From Streptomyces sp. NBC_01716 (lineage in GTDB: Bacteria > Actinomycetota > Actinomycetes > Streptomycetales > Streptomycetaceae), in NCBI RefSeq assembly GCF_036248275.1, contig NZ_CP109181.1, positions 2,108,001-2,172,000 on the forward strand: DNA of 64,000 bases, given 5' to 3'. The notes below the pieces were generated by a model. The model was not told the DNA's origin and made no database searches. It saw only the letters and a list, made by a program, of their open reading frames with translations. A program made the translations under genes and the position numbers. The stretch's first letter is position 1; each line of letters opens with the position of its first letter. Positions 1 through 7,566 of this stretch are shown piece after piece.

Positions 1-624
1 CGCCGCGACGACGGCACCTGGGAAGTCCTGCTGGTCTACCGGGTCGCGGGCGAGACGCACACGGCGAGCTGGACGTACGACCCGCCCCGGCGGCTCGTCC
101 AGGCCGTCGACGACGAGGCGCGCTCGCTGATCGGGGAGACGGACGACTCGCTCGCCGTCGCCACGAAGGAGCCGAGCTTTCCGTTCGTACCGCGCATCGC
201 GCGGCTGCCGAGGGATCGCGAACGGCCCCTCGACCGCGCGCTGGAACGGCAGACGGAGCGGCCGACTGCGGACCCGGACGAGGACACCAGCGAGCGCGAC
301 ACCCTGACCAGCCTGCTGGAGGCGGTGCCGAGCTTCCGTGGCGACATGGTGGTCCCGGAGCGGCCCTCCCAGCCGGAGCCGCCGGCGATCGAGCCCGGTC
401 AGGCGCCCGATGAGGAGGAGCCGGTGGCGCCGGCCGCCTCGGCGGGCGCGGGATCGGCGTACGCGGATGTGCTGATGCCGCGTTCGGTGGCGGGGCACCG
501 CGACCGGCTGACCGGCACGACCGACCGTCAGGCGGAGGCCGACGGCGTACGGCCCAACCGCCGTGCCGCCGTGCCGAGCTGGGACGAGATCGTGTTCGGC
601 ACCCGCCGCAAGAAGCAGGACTGA
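1..624 (+). CDS. sepH: SepH, FtsZ-associated cell-division regulator (3' part)
   Basis: The frame is open from base 1 and stops at TGA 622-624, giving about 207 C-terminal residues; the start lies outside the window. The first ~50 visible residues (WEVLLVYRVAGETHTASWTY, then a segment rich in D and R) look like the end of the DUF3071 domain of actinobacterial SepH. A long acidic, proline-rich linker follows, then the conserved C-terminal tail PSWDEIVFGTRRKKQD. SepH is known in Streptomyces and mycobacteria to bind FtsZ and stimulate Z-ring assembly in the cytoplasm. The DUF3071 core is mostly missing here, so the call rests on the end of the domain and the tail. Confidence 0.87.
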   Translation, partial: RRDDGTWEVLLVYRVAGETHTASWTYDPPRRLVQAVDDEARSLIGETDDSLAVATKEPSFPFVPRIARLPRDRERPLDRALERQTERPTADPDEDTSERDTLTSLLEAVPSFRGDMVVPERPSQPEPPAIEPGQAPDEEEPVAPAASAGAGSAYADVLMPRSVAGHRDRLTGTTDRQAEADGVRPNRRAAVPSWDEIVFGTRRKKQD

Positions 625-703
625 GCGGGGCAGATCGGCTGTGGGCCGAGGTCGTACGCGAAACGGGCGTACGGCCCCGGTCACTGACGTCAGCCGGCCC
701 CCG

Positions 704-1540
704 TCACTGAGGGTCGGGGCCTGTCGCCACCGGTCGCTCGGTGTCCGCCGTCCACTCCGACCAGGATCCGGCGTACAGCGCCGCCGGGATGCCGGCGATC
801 TCCAGGGCCACCAACTCGTGCGCCGCCGATACCCCGGAGCCGCAGTAGACCCCGACCTCGGGGCCGGTGCCGTCGCCCTTCACGCCCAGCGCCCTGAACC
901 GGGCGGCGAGTTCGTCGGCGGGGAGGAAGCGGCCGTCCGGGCCGACGTTCCCGGCGGTCGGCGCCGAGACGGCGCCCGGAATGTGCCCGCCGACGCGGTC
1001 CAGCGGTTCGACGTCGCCCCGGTAGCGCTCGGCGGCCCGCGCGTCCAGCAGCAGACCGTCGCGGGCCAGCGCGGCGGCGCCGTCCGCGTCGAGCAGCGGG
1101 AGCGAATCGGGTACGGGGCTGAAGTCGCCCTCGCCGGGCGTCGGGATCTCGGCCGTCAACGGGCCGTCCCAGCCCGCGAGTCCGCCGTCCAGCACGCGTA
1201 CGTCCTGGTGACCGGTCCAGCGCAGCATCCACCAGGCGCGGGCCGCGGCCCACCCCTGGCCTCCGTCGTAGACGACGACCGGTGTGCCGGCCGAGACGCC
1301 CGCGCGGCGCATCACCGCGCCGAACGCCGCCACGTCGGGCAGCGGATGGCGGCCCCCGGCGCCGGGCGGGCCGGACAACTCCGCTTCGAGGTCCACGAAT
1401 ACGGCGCCCGGCAGATGGCCGGCGTCGTACTCCGGGCGGCCGGGAGGGGCGCCGGGCGCGTAGCGGACGTCGAGCAGGACGGGCGGCCTGGGTCCGGCGA
1501 TCTCGTCGGCGAGTCCGGACGCGGAGATGATGACTGTCAT
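704..1540 (-). CDS. Sulfurtransferase with two rhodanese domains
   Basis: A protein of 278 aa in the thiosulfate/3-mercaptopyruvate sulfurtransferase family. The N-terminal rhodanese repeat (~residues 1-120) lacks the active cysteine. The C-terminal repeat carries the catalytic loop CGSGVSA, whose Cys accepts the sulfane sulfur. The tail EWTADTERPVATGPDPQ is typical of the SseA type. ATG 1540 was chosen because GAGG lies 9 nt upstream; the in-frame ATG at 1549 would abut that GAGG. It is likely cytoplasmic, in sulfur transfer or cyanide/thiosulfate metabolism. The true donor (thiosulfate or mercaptopyruvate) cannot be read from sequence. It stands alone, convergent with sepH. Confidence 0.88.
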   Translation of the reverse strand: MTVIISASGLADEIAGPRPPVLLDVRYAPGAPPGRPEYDAGHLPGAVFVDLEAELSGPPGAGGRHPLPDVAAFGAVMRRAGVSAGTPVVVYDGGQGWAAARAWWMLRWTGHQDVRVLDGGLAGWDGPLTAEIPTPGEGDFSPVPDSLPLLDADGAAALARDGLLLDARAAERYRGDVEPLDRVGGHIPGAVSAPTAGNVGPDGRFLPADELAARFRALGVKGDGTGPEVGVYCGSGVSAAHELVALEIAGIPAALYAGSWSEWTADTERPVATGPDPQ

Positions 1541-1797
1541 GCGTGCCATCCTCGCCTATCGGCAAGGGCGTTCGGCCTCGACCCGGTCGGTGAGGGCACG
1601 ACAACGTCGCGTCAATACCAAAACGGTCATCCTCATGCTGGATCGCGCCAAAAGCGGCGCGGCCGGGGCGCGGCTCCCGGCGAGAAATGGAACGATCTGT
1701 TCGGGCCCCCCACCGCGCAGTCCGGGGCGTGCGCCCCCTCCCCCGCCTGCCCGTCCCGATCGGGGCGGTCCGCGAATGATTCGAGAAGAGAGCGACG

Positions 1798-2580
1798 ATG
1801 ACCGAGGAAACGATCCGGCACACGCCCGGCACGCCTTGCTGGGTGAGTCTGATGGTGCACGGCCTCGGTACGACGCAGGACTTCTACGGGGAGTTGTTCG
1901 GCTGGAAGTTCGTCCAGGCGCCGGGGTCCGAGCAGTTGGGCCCGTACGTGCGGGGCGTTCTCGACGGCAAGGTGGTCGCCGGCATCGGTCAACTGGCGCC
2001 GGAGAGGCGGCTGCCGCTCTCGTGGACGCCGTATCTCGCGACGGACGACGCCGACGCGACGGCCGAGGCGATCAGGTGCTGCGGCGGCACCGTCGGGGTG
2101 GGGCCGCTGGAGGCGGGCGGGGACGGGCGCCTCGCCCTCGTGTCGGATCCGGCCGGCGCGGTCTTCGGCATCTGGCAGGCACAGGCGCACACGGGTACCG
2201 CCGTGGCGGGGGCGCACGGGACGCCGGTCCGCAACGAGCTGCTGATCCGCGAGACCTCGTGGGTGAGCGCGTTCTACCGGTCGGTCTTCGGCTACGACGT
2301 GGAGAGGGCCGGCGGGAACGGGGACGACACGCTGACCCTGCGCCTCGACGGGCACGCGGTGGCGGCGCTGCACGGGGTGGGCGAGGGCCGCCGCCCGGTA
2401 CGCGGCGCGCACTGGATGACGTACTTCGAGGTGGACGACACGGACGCCGCCGCGCTGCTGGTCTCCGAGTTGGGCGGCCATGTGATCGACCCGCCGTGGG
2501 ACACACCGGCGGGGCGGGTCGCGACGGTGGCGGATCCGGAGGGCGCGGTCTTCAGCGTGGTGCGGTCGGCGGCGCGCTGA
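1798..2580 (+). CDS. VOC-superfamily protein (two glyoxalase-like domains)
   Basis: A protein of 260 aa with two vicinal-oxygen-chelate (glyoxalase/bleomycin-resistance) modules, ~residues 10-125 and 140-258. Each starts with a beta strand ending WVSLMVHGLGTTQDFYGELF or WVSAFYRSVFGYDV, and each ends with a (V/L)(A/S)DPxGAVF motif. The start is ATG 1798 with GAAGAGAG upstream. Streptomyces hydroxylase-like relatives of this tandem type are common, but the substrate is unknown; members can be metal-dependent enzymes or simply bind small molecules. It has no obvious operon partner: the rhodanese gene is divergent and the next gene convergent. Confidence 0.82.
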   Translation: MTEETIRHTPGTPCWVSLMVHGLGTTQDFYGELFGWKFVQAPGSEQLGPYVRGVLDGKVVAGIGQLAPERRLPLSWTPYLATDDADATAEAIRCCGGTVGVGPLEAGGDGRLALVSDPAGAVFGIWQAQAHTGTAVAGAHGTPVRNELLIRETSWVSAFYRSVFGYDVERAGGNGDDTLTLRLDGHAVAALHGVGEGRRPVRGAHWMTYFEVDDTDAAALLVSELGGHVIDPPWDTPAGRVATVADPEGAVFSVVRSAAR

Positions 2581-2609
2581 GTCAGGGGTGCGGGGGCTGG
2601 GGCTAGGGG

Positions 2610-3935
2610 CTAGGGGCGTACGGCGCTGGGGAGTTCCACGCTCCGCATCGCCTTGCTGAACTCCCGCGACGTGGACCGGCCGGCGAACAGGCTGCCCACC
2701 TCGGTGCGCATGGGATCGCGCCAGGCCGGGTGCACGGCTCGCTCCCAGCTGAGGGTGTACGCGGGGGCTTTCCGTACCAGGTCGTACTGGAACCGGGCGA
2801 AGTCGGGGTACGGCGCGTGGCCGAGCGACTTCGCCGCCGCGGACGTGGCGGGGACCTCGCCCGCCCGCAGCAGGGCCTTGCTGTGTGCCGTACCGGTGAA
2901 CTCCTTGAGCAGGGCGACCGCGGCGAGCCGGTTCTCGGTGCGCTCGCTCATCGTCAGATAGCCGGCCGGGGTGCCCAGCAGGCTCTTCGGCTTCCCCTTG
3001 CCGTCATCGACCACCGGGAACGGCACCCACCCCAGATTCCTGTCGGTGAACGCGGGGAACCTCCGGGCGAGTTCCGCGTGCTGCCCGGACTCCGCCAGGA
3101 GCAGGCCGGCCCGGCCCCTGGCCAGAAGGGCGGCGGCCTCGCCGCCGGTGCCCGCCGCGCCGCCGTCGGCGCCGAACGCGCCGCTGTCGAGCAGGGAGAT
3201 GATCTCCTCTGCCGCGCGCAGCACGGCGCGGTCCGTCCACGCGCCGCTGTCCCCGGACCGGATCCGGTCGGCGACCTCAGGGCCGCCGATGCGCTCCACG
3301 AGGTACTCCAGCCACCTCGCTGCGGCGGCGGGATCGGCCCCGGCCAGCGCGACGGGTATGACGTCCGCGGTACGCAGCCGGGCTGCGGCCTTCTTCAGAT
3401 CCGCCCAGGTGGCGGGCGGCCTGAGGCCGAGATCCGCGAACAGGGCACGGTGGTAGAACAGCACGACGGGCCGGGTGCCGCGGACGGGGATGCCGAAGGG
3501 GCGCTGATTGACGGCACAGCCGTTCAGAGCGCCGGGCAGCAGCCTCTCACCGAACTCGGGATAGTCCTCGGTGAGGTTGTAGAGGTCGACCAGCCGGTGT
3601 TCCTCGGCGGAGACCCTGATGGCTCCGGCGCTCCAGGTGAAGAGAAGGTCCGGGCCACGGCCGCCGTCCAGTGCCGTCTCCAGCGCACGGGCGTACGACG
3701 CCGAGGGGACGGCACGGAGTTCGGCCGTAGTCTCCGCTCCGGCCTCGCCGGGCGACTCGTTGAAGCGGCGGACCGTCGCCGCGTGGATCCCGGCGATGCC
3801 GTCCTCGGGTACGAGGGCGACGAGCGGCGCGCCGGCGGCGGTGTCACTGTCGGCATCCGAGTCGCACCCGGCCGCGCCGGCGGCAAGCACGGTGGAGGCT
3901 CCGGCGCCGAGGAAGCTCCGTCTGCTCATGGACAC
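2610..3935 (-). CDS. Extracellular solute-binding lipoprotein (sugar ABC type, orphan)
   Basis: A 441-aa protein with a twin-arginine-like leader (SRRSFLGAG) followed by lipobox AAGC, then D/S-rich mature sequence. This implies an exported lipoprotein, possibly by the Tat route. The body is a family-1 (MalE-like) binding protein: LLFTWSAG near residue 100, an internal PFGIPVRGTRPVVLFYHRAL segment, and WVPFPVVDDGKGKPKSLLGT. GTG 3935 was used as start; ATG 3929 is an alternative with worse spacing to AAGGGA. No permease or ATPase lies next to it, so its transporter must be elsewhere, or it acts as a sensor. The ligand is probably a carbohydrate, by family only. Confidence 0.84.
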   Translation of the reverse strand: MSMSRRSFLGAGASTVLAAGAAGCDSDADSDTAAGAPLVALVPEDGIAGIHAATVRRFNESPGEAGAETTAELRAVPSASYARALETALDGGRGPDLLFTWSAGAIRVSAEEHRLVDLYNLTEDYPEFGERLLPGALNGCAVNQRPFGIPVRGTRPVVLFYHRALFADLGLRPPATWADLKKAAARLRTADVIPVALAGADPAAAARWLEYLVERIGGPEVADRIRSGDSGAWTDRAVLRAAEEIISLLDSGAFGADGGAAGTGGEAAALLARGRAGLLLAESGQHAELARRFPAFTDRNLGWVPFPVVDDGKGKPKSLLGTPAGYLTMSERTENRLAAVALLKEFTGTAHSKALLRAGEVPATSAAAKSLGHAPYPDFARFQYDLVRKAPAYTLSWERAVHPAWRDPMRTEVGSLFAGRSTSREFSKAMRSVELPSAVRP

Positions 3936-4082
3936 GAGGGAGTGGTCCCTTTCGTCAACTGCGGTGCGATGGCTGCGATGGCCGCGGTGTTCGGGGCGGG
4001 AGCCGGAGCGGCCCGGCGCATGGTGGGCGCCGGGCCACTGCGGCCACTGCGGCTCCTGACGGCGCTACTTCGAAGACACGGC

Positions 4083-4814
4083 CTAGCAGCCGTGCCACTG
4101 CCGCGAGCCGGTCATGCCCACATGAGTGTGGTCGTTGTGACCCGGGAAGCCCTGACCGAGGATCTCCCTGAAGCCGGAACTCTTGGCCCCGTTGTGGAGC
4201 TGGCAGCGCCGGGCCTGGGTCCCCGGCATGTCCGCGGCGTCCCCGTAGGTGTGCCGACTGCCGTTGACCCCGCCCACGGCCGCGTTGCAACTGTTCGAAC
4301 GGAAACCGCTGGAAATCTGGATCGCGCCGCCGGCCTTCGCGCGCAGCGCCTCCAGCTTCCACATGCTCTTGCGCGCGTTGGCCTTGGCGGCGGTCGCCGA
4401 CACCGCGCCGCCCGACCAGTCGGAGTTGCACTTGTTCCACTCGGCGTACGAGAAATGGATGGGCGTACAGTCCGAGTCCTGCAACGAGTAGATCTTGTCG
4501 ACCGTCTGGCTGCCGGCGATTCCGTCGGCCTGAAGGCCGTACTGCTTCTGGAACTTACGGACCGCCTCCTTGGTGCGCCCGCCGTAGATCCCGTCGGTGG
4601 AAAGCACTTCGCCGCTGTCCACGAACCCGGCGACACGGATCTGCAGCCGCTCCACCGAGGTGCCCTGGCTGCCCTGCTCCAACGGCAGGCCCGTGATCGG
4701 CTGACCGCAGTTGGACGCGGCGTGCGCGGTACCGGCGGTGACCGTCACACCGAAAACCGCGCCTGTCGAGATCATGACAAGGGAGAGTAACGCGTGCTGA
4801 GCTTTTCTGAGCAT
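4083..4814 (-). CDS. Secreted zinc D-Ala-D-Ala carboxypeptidase-like protein (PG-binding + M15)
   Basis: A 243-aa protein. Residues 1-33 are a signal peptide (LLSLVMISTGAVFGVTVTAG, cleaved after AHA). Residues ~45-105 form a peptidoglycan-binding type-1 domain (STDGIYGGRTKEAVRKFQKQ). The rest is a Peptidase M15A domain with the zinc-ligand motif SRHTYGDAADM and the C-terminal HNDHTHVGM (HxH). This is the architecture of the Streptomyces albus G DD-carboxypeptidase, which trims stem peptides outside the membrane. ATG 4814 has AGGAG 7 nt upstream. It is flanked by tdk and a solute-binding protein with no functional link. Confidence 0.9.
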   Translation of the reverse strand: MLRKAQHALLSLVMISTGAVFGVTVTAGTAHAASNCGQPITGLPLEQGSQGTSVERLQIRVAGFVDSGEVLSTDGIYGGRTKEAVRKFQKQYGLQADGIAGSQTVDKIYSLQDSDCTPIHFSYAEWNKCNSDWSGGAVSATAAKANARKSMWKLEALRAKAGGAIQISSGFRSNSCNAAVGGVNGSRHTYGDAADMPGTQARRCQLHNGAKSSGFREILGQGFPGHNDHTHVGMTGSRQWHGC

Positions 4815-4959
4815 GGCAACTCCTGTGTGCGGTGGGCGTTCTCCGGGAGTACGACGGGCACAGTAGCCCGGCCCGATCGCGGAGTGTGCCGGTCGTTCGA
4901 ACCACACGGAACGGCCCCCTCGGCGGTCCGGCCGCCCCGGGCCGGCGGGTCCGAGAAGG

Positions 4960-5655
4960 TCAGCGGCCGGGTGCGGATGCGGCGTCGGAGCGTACGGCCG
5001 GGCCGTCGGCGATCTCGACGGGCAGTACGTCGGGGGACAGCGCGGCGGCCCTCGCCGTGGCCGCCGTCATGCGGCGGCGGTGGTGGCGCCGGCACAGGAC
5101 CTCGTAGCCGATCTCGTCCTCGGACTGACGCACATCGCCGACCACCACCTGCGCACCCTCGACCACCATCACCCCGCCGACCGTACGGGCGTTGTGCGTG
5201 GCCCGCGCCCCGCACCAGCACAACGCCTCGACCTGGAGGACCTCGACGCGGTCGGCGAGCTCCACCAGCCGCCGCGAGCCGGGGAAGAGCCTGGTGCGGA
5301 AGTCGGTGGTGATGCCGAAGGCGAAGACGTCCAGGTCGAGATCGTCCACGAGCCGGGCGAGCTGGTCGATCTGCTCGGGCGCGAGGAACTGCGCCTCGTC
5401 GGCGATGACGTAGTCGCAACGGCCGCCCTGCGAAAGGCGGTCGACGATGTACGCGTAGAAGTCGAAGCCCTCGGCCGCCTCGACGGCGTCGGTCACCAGG
5501 CCGAGGCGGGAGGAGAGTTTGCCCTCCCCCGCGCGGTCGTCGCGGGTGAAGATCATGCCGAGGAGGCCGCGGGCCGAGCGGTTGTGCTCGATCTGAAGAG
5601 CCAGAGTGCTCTTTCCGCAGTCCATCGTTCCGGAGAAGAACACCAGCTCGGGCAT
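4960..5655 (-). CDS. tdk: Thymidine kinase
   Basis: A 231-aa type-II thymidine kinase; phosphorylates thymidine to dTMP in the salvage pathway (cytoplasm). The P-loop GTMDCGKSTL is at residues 9-18, the Walker B/flip motif DEAQFL at ~90-95, and structural-zinc cysteines in ALCWCGARATHNAR and CRRHHRR. The C-terminal ~30 residues beyond the second zinc pair are a variable acidic/Ala-rich extension. The phosphodiesterase gene lies 43 bp upstream in the same orientation, so co-transcription is possible. Start ATG 5655. Confidence 0.95.
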   Translation of the reverse strand: MPELVFFSGTMDCGKSTLALQIEHNRSARGLLGMIFTRDDRAGEGKLSSRLGLVTDAVEAAEGFDFYAYIVDRLSQGGRCDYVIADEAQFLAPEQIDQLARLVDDLDLDVFAFGITTDFRTRLFPGSRRLVELADRVEVLQVEALCWCGARATHNARTVGGVMVVEGAQVVVGDVRQSEDEIGYEVLCRRHHRRRMTAATARAAALSPDVLPVEIADGPAVRSDAASAPGR

Positions 5656-5698
5656 GAGGAAGTGACGGCCTTTCGGGTCTTTCGGGTAACGGGCGGCG

Positions 5699-6919
5699 CT
5701 ACGAGCGTACTTCGAACAGGGGTACCAACTGCTCGACGGGGGTCATGGAGCCGTGCATCCCGACCATCGCGGACTCGCGCGGTTCCTGGACGGACGCGGT
5801 GATCACCACGTCGTCGTGAGCGGCGGCCACGACGTCGCCGATCCTCGCGCGCACCCGCTCCTCGACCGTCCCTGGCGGGCCGAACCAGCCGGCGGCTATG
5901 GCCTCGGCGCGGCTCGCGACCCAGAACCGGTCCCCCAGCACCTCGCGCCAGACGGTGAGGACGTCGGTCTCGGCGCCCGGGACCGCGTAGACGTGGCGGG
6001 CACGGCCCTCGCCGCCGAGGAGGGCGACGCCGGCGCGCAGCTCCCAGTCCTCGTCGAAGTCGATGCGCGACTGTTCGTCGAAGGGGATGTCGATCATGCC
6101 GTGGTCGGCGGTGATGTAGAGGGCGGCCCGTGGCGGCAGTTGCTCGGCGAGGCGCTGGGCGAGCCGGTCCACGTACATCACCTGGCCGCGCCAGGCGTCG
6201 GAGTCCATGCCGAACTTGTGGCCCTTGCCGTCGACCTCGCTGTAGTACGTGTAGACCAGCGACCGGTCCCCCGCGGCCAGTTGGGCGGCTGCCAGGTCCA
6301 TCCGTTCCTCGCCCGAGAGCCGGCCGTGGAAGGTGCCGCCGCTCAGGGCGATCTCGGTGAGCGGGGTGCGTTCGAAGGTCGGGGACGACACCTGCGCCGT
6401 GTGCACCCCGGCGGCGTGGGCGAGCTGGAAGAGCGTGGGATAGGGCTGCCAGACGTGCGGGTCGGTCCACGGGCGCCAGCGCAGCTGGTTCATCAGGGCG
6501 CCGGTGGCGGGGTCGCGCACGGTGTAGCCGGGCAGTCCGTGGGCGCCCGGCGGCAGGCCCGTACCGACGGAGGCGAGGGACGTCGCGGTGGTGGCGGGGA
6601 AACCGACGGTGACCGGCCGGCCGGTGCCGCCGCGTGAGGTGCCCAGCAGCGACGTCAGATACGGCGCCTCGTCCGGGTGGTCCTTGATCTGCTGCCAGCC
6701 GAGGCCGTCGATCAGGAAGACGCAGTTGCGGTCGGCCGGGGTGAGTTCGGGGATGACGGCGGCCGGGGCGCCGGCGGCGGTACCCGGTACGGGAACGCCC
6801 TGGCCCGCGAGGAGGGTGGGCAGCAGGTCGGCGAGGGAGCCGCCACCGTACTCGGGGACGGGCGCGGTGTGCAGGGCGAGCGGCTCGGGGTCCTGCCAGG
6901 CGGGCGGCGGGGCGGCCAT
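5699..6919 (-). CDS. Alkaline-phosphatase-superfamily nucleotide pyrophosphatase/phosphodiesterase
   Basis: A 406-aa protein of the type I phosphodiesterase/nucleotide pyrophosphatase fold. Visible metal and nucleophile motifs are FLIDGLGWQQI (Asp ligand), FPATTATSLASVGTG (catalytic Thr), YYSEVDGKGHKFG and TADHGMIDIP (Asp and His ligands). There is no signal peptide, so it is probably cytoplasmic. Its start ATG 6919 shares one base with the TGA of the upstream DUF5998 gene, showing translational coupling; an in-frame TTG at 6922 is less likely. The substrate is unknown. Confidence 0.88.
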   Translation of the reverse strand: MAAPPPAWQDPEPLALHTAPVPEYGGGSLADLLPTLLAGQGVPVPGTAAGAPAAVIPELTPADRNCVFLIDGLGWQQIKDHPDEAPYLTSLLGTSRGGTGRPVTVGFPATTATSLASVGTGLPPGAHGLPGYTVRDPATGALMNQLRWRPWTDPHVWQPYPTLFQLAHAAGVHTAQVSSPTFERTPLTEIALSGGTFHGRLSGEERMDLAAAQLAAGDRSLVYTYYSEVDGKGHKFGMDSDAWRGQVMYVDRLAQRLAEQLPPRAALYITADHGMIDIPFDEQSRIDFDEDWELRAGVALLGGEGRARHVYAVPGAETDVLTVWREVLGDRFWVASRAEAIAAGWFGPPGTVEERVRARIGDVVAAAHDDVVITASVQEPRESAMVGMHGSMTPVEQLVPLFEVRS

Positions 6920-7515
6920 CAACGGCCGGTCGAGGAGGTGGCCGCGGTGGCTTCGGAGAGCGACTGGGCGAAGACGAGTGTCTGCCGTACGGTGTCGGGT
7001 CCGTCACCGGCCTCGCTGACGCGCAGGCTCAGGTCGTCGGCGGTGGAGTTGCCGGTGTAGCCGTGGTCGGCCTCGCAGTTGGGGTCGCCGCAGGCGGCGG
7101 GCTCCAGGTCGATGCGGGCGACGGCGCCCCAGCCGATGGTGAGGACGACCTCGCGGGGCAAGGTGCCGGGGGTGTACGACTCGGGGTTCGCGACGACGCG
7201 GCTGACCACCACGGACGAGATCCGGTCGAGCTTGACCGACTCGGTGGAGGTGGTGGCGTACGGCGTCGGTGAACTGGTGTCGGCTGCCTGCTCGTCGGTG
7301 TGGCTGACGATGAAGCGGTGGGCGGTCAGGACGAGGACGGTGACATGCCGGCGGACCTCGTTGGAGTCGAACGTCGTCTCCTGGTGGACAAGAAATGAGG
7401 CGATGGGTTCGCCTCCGACAGCGGCCTCCACCGCTTCGGCCACGAGAGCCGGGTAGTAGCCGCTGCGCTCGATCGCCGTGCGCAGCCCCTGGGTCGTCGT
7501 ACCGGTCTTCGCCAT
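6919..7515 (-). CDS. DUF5998 family protein
   Basis: A 198-aa conserved actinobacterial protein of unknown function, matching the DUF5998 family (RTAIERSGYYPALVAEAVEAA near the N terminus, ETTFDSNEVRRHVTVLVLT at ~45-65, CGDPNCEADHGYTG at ~155). The Cys-x4-Cys-x3-His cluster could bind metal. It overlaps the phosphodiesterase by one base, so the two are likely one operon. ATG 7515 is preferred over ATG 7524: a -10-like TAGGAT (7523-7528) ends 7 nt before it, suggesting a leaderless message. Confidence 0.8.
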   Translation of the reverse strand: MAKTGTTTQGLRTAIERSGYYPALVAEAVEAAVGGEPIASFLVHQETTFDSNEVRRHVTVLVLTAHRFIVSHTDEQAADTSSPTPYATTSTESVKLDRISSVVVSRVVANPESYTPGTLPREVVLTIGWGAVARIDLEPAACGDPNCEADHGYTGNSTADDLSLRVSEAGDGPDTVRQTLVFAQSLSEATAATSSTGR

Positions 7516-7566
7516 GTGCCCCATCCTACGGGGGCGCGATGCGTGGCCAGCACCGTGCGGACCTGC

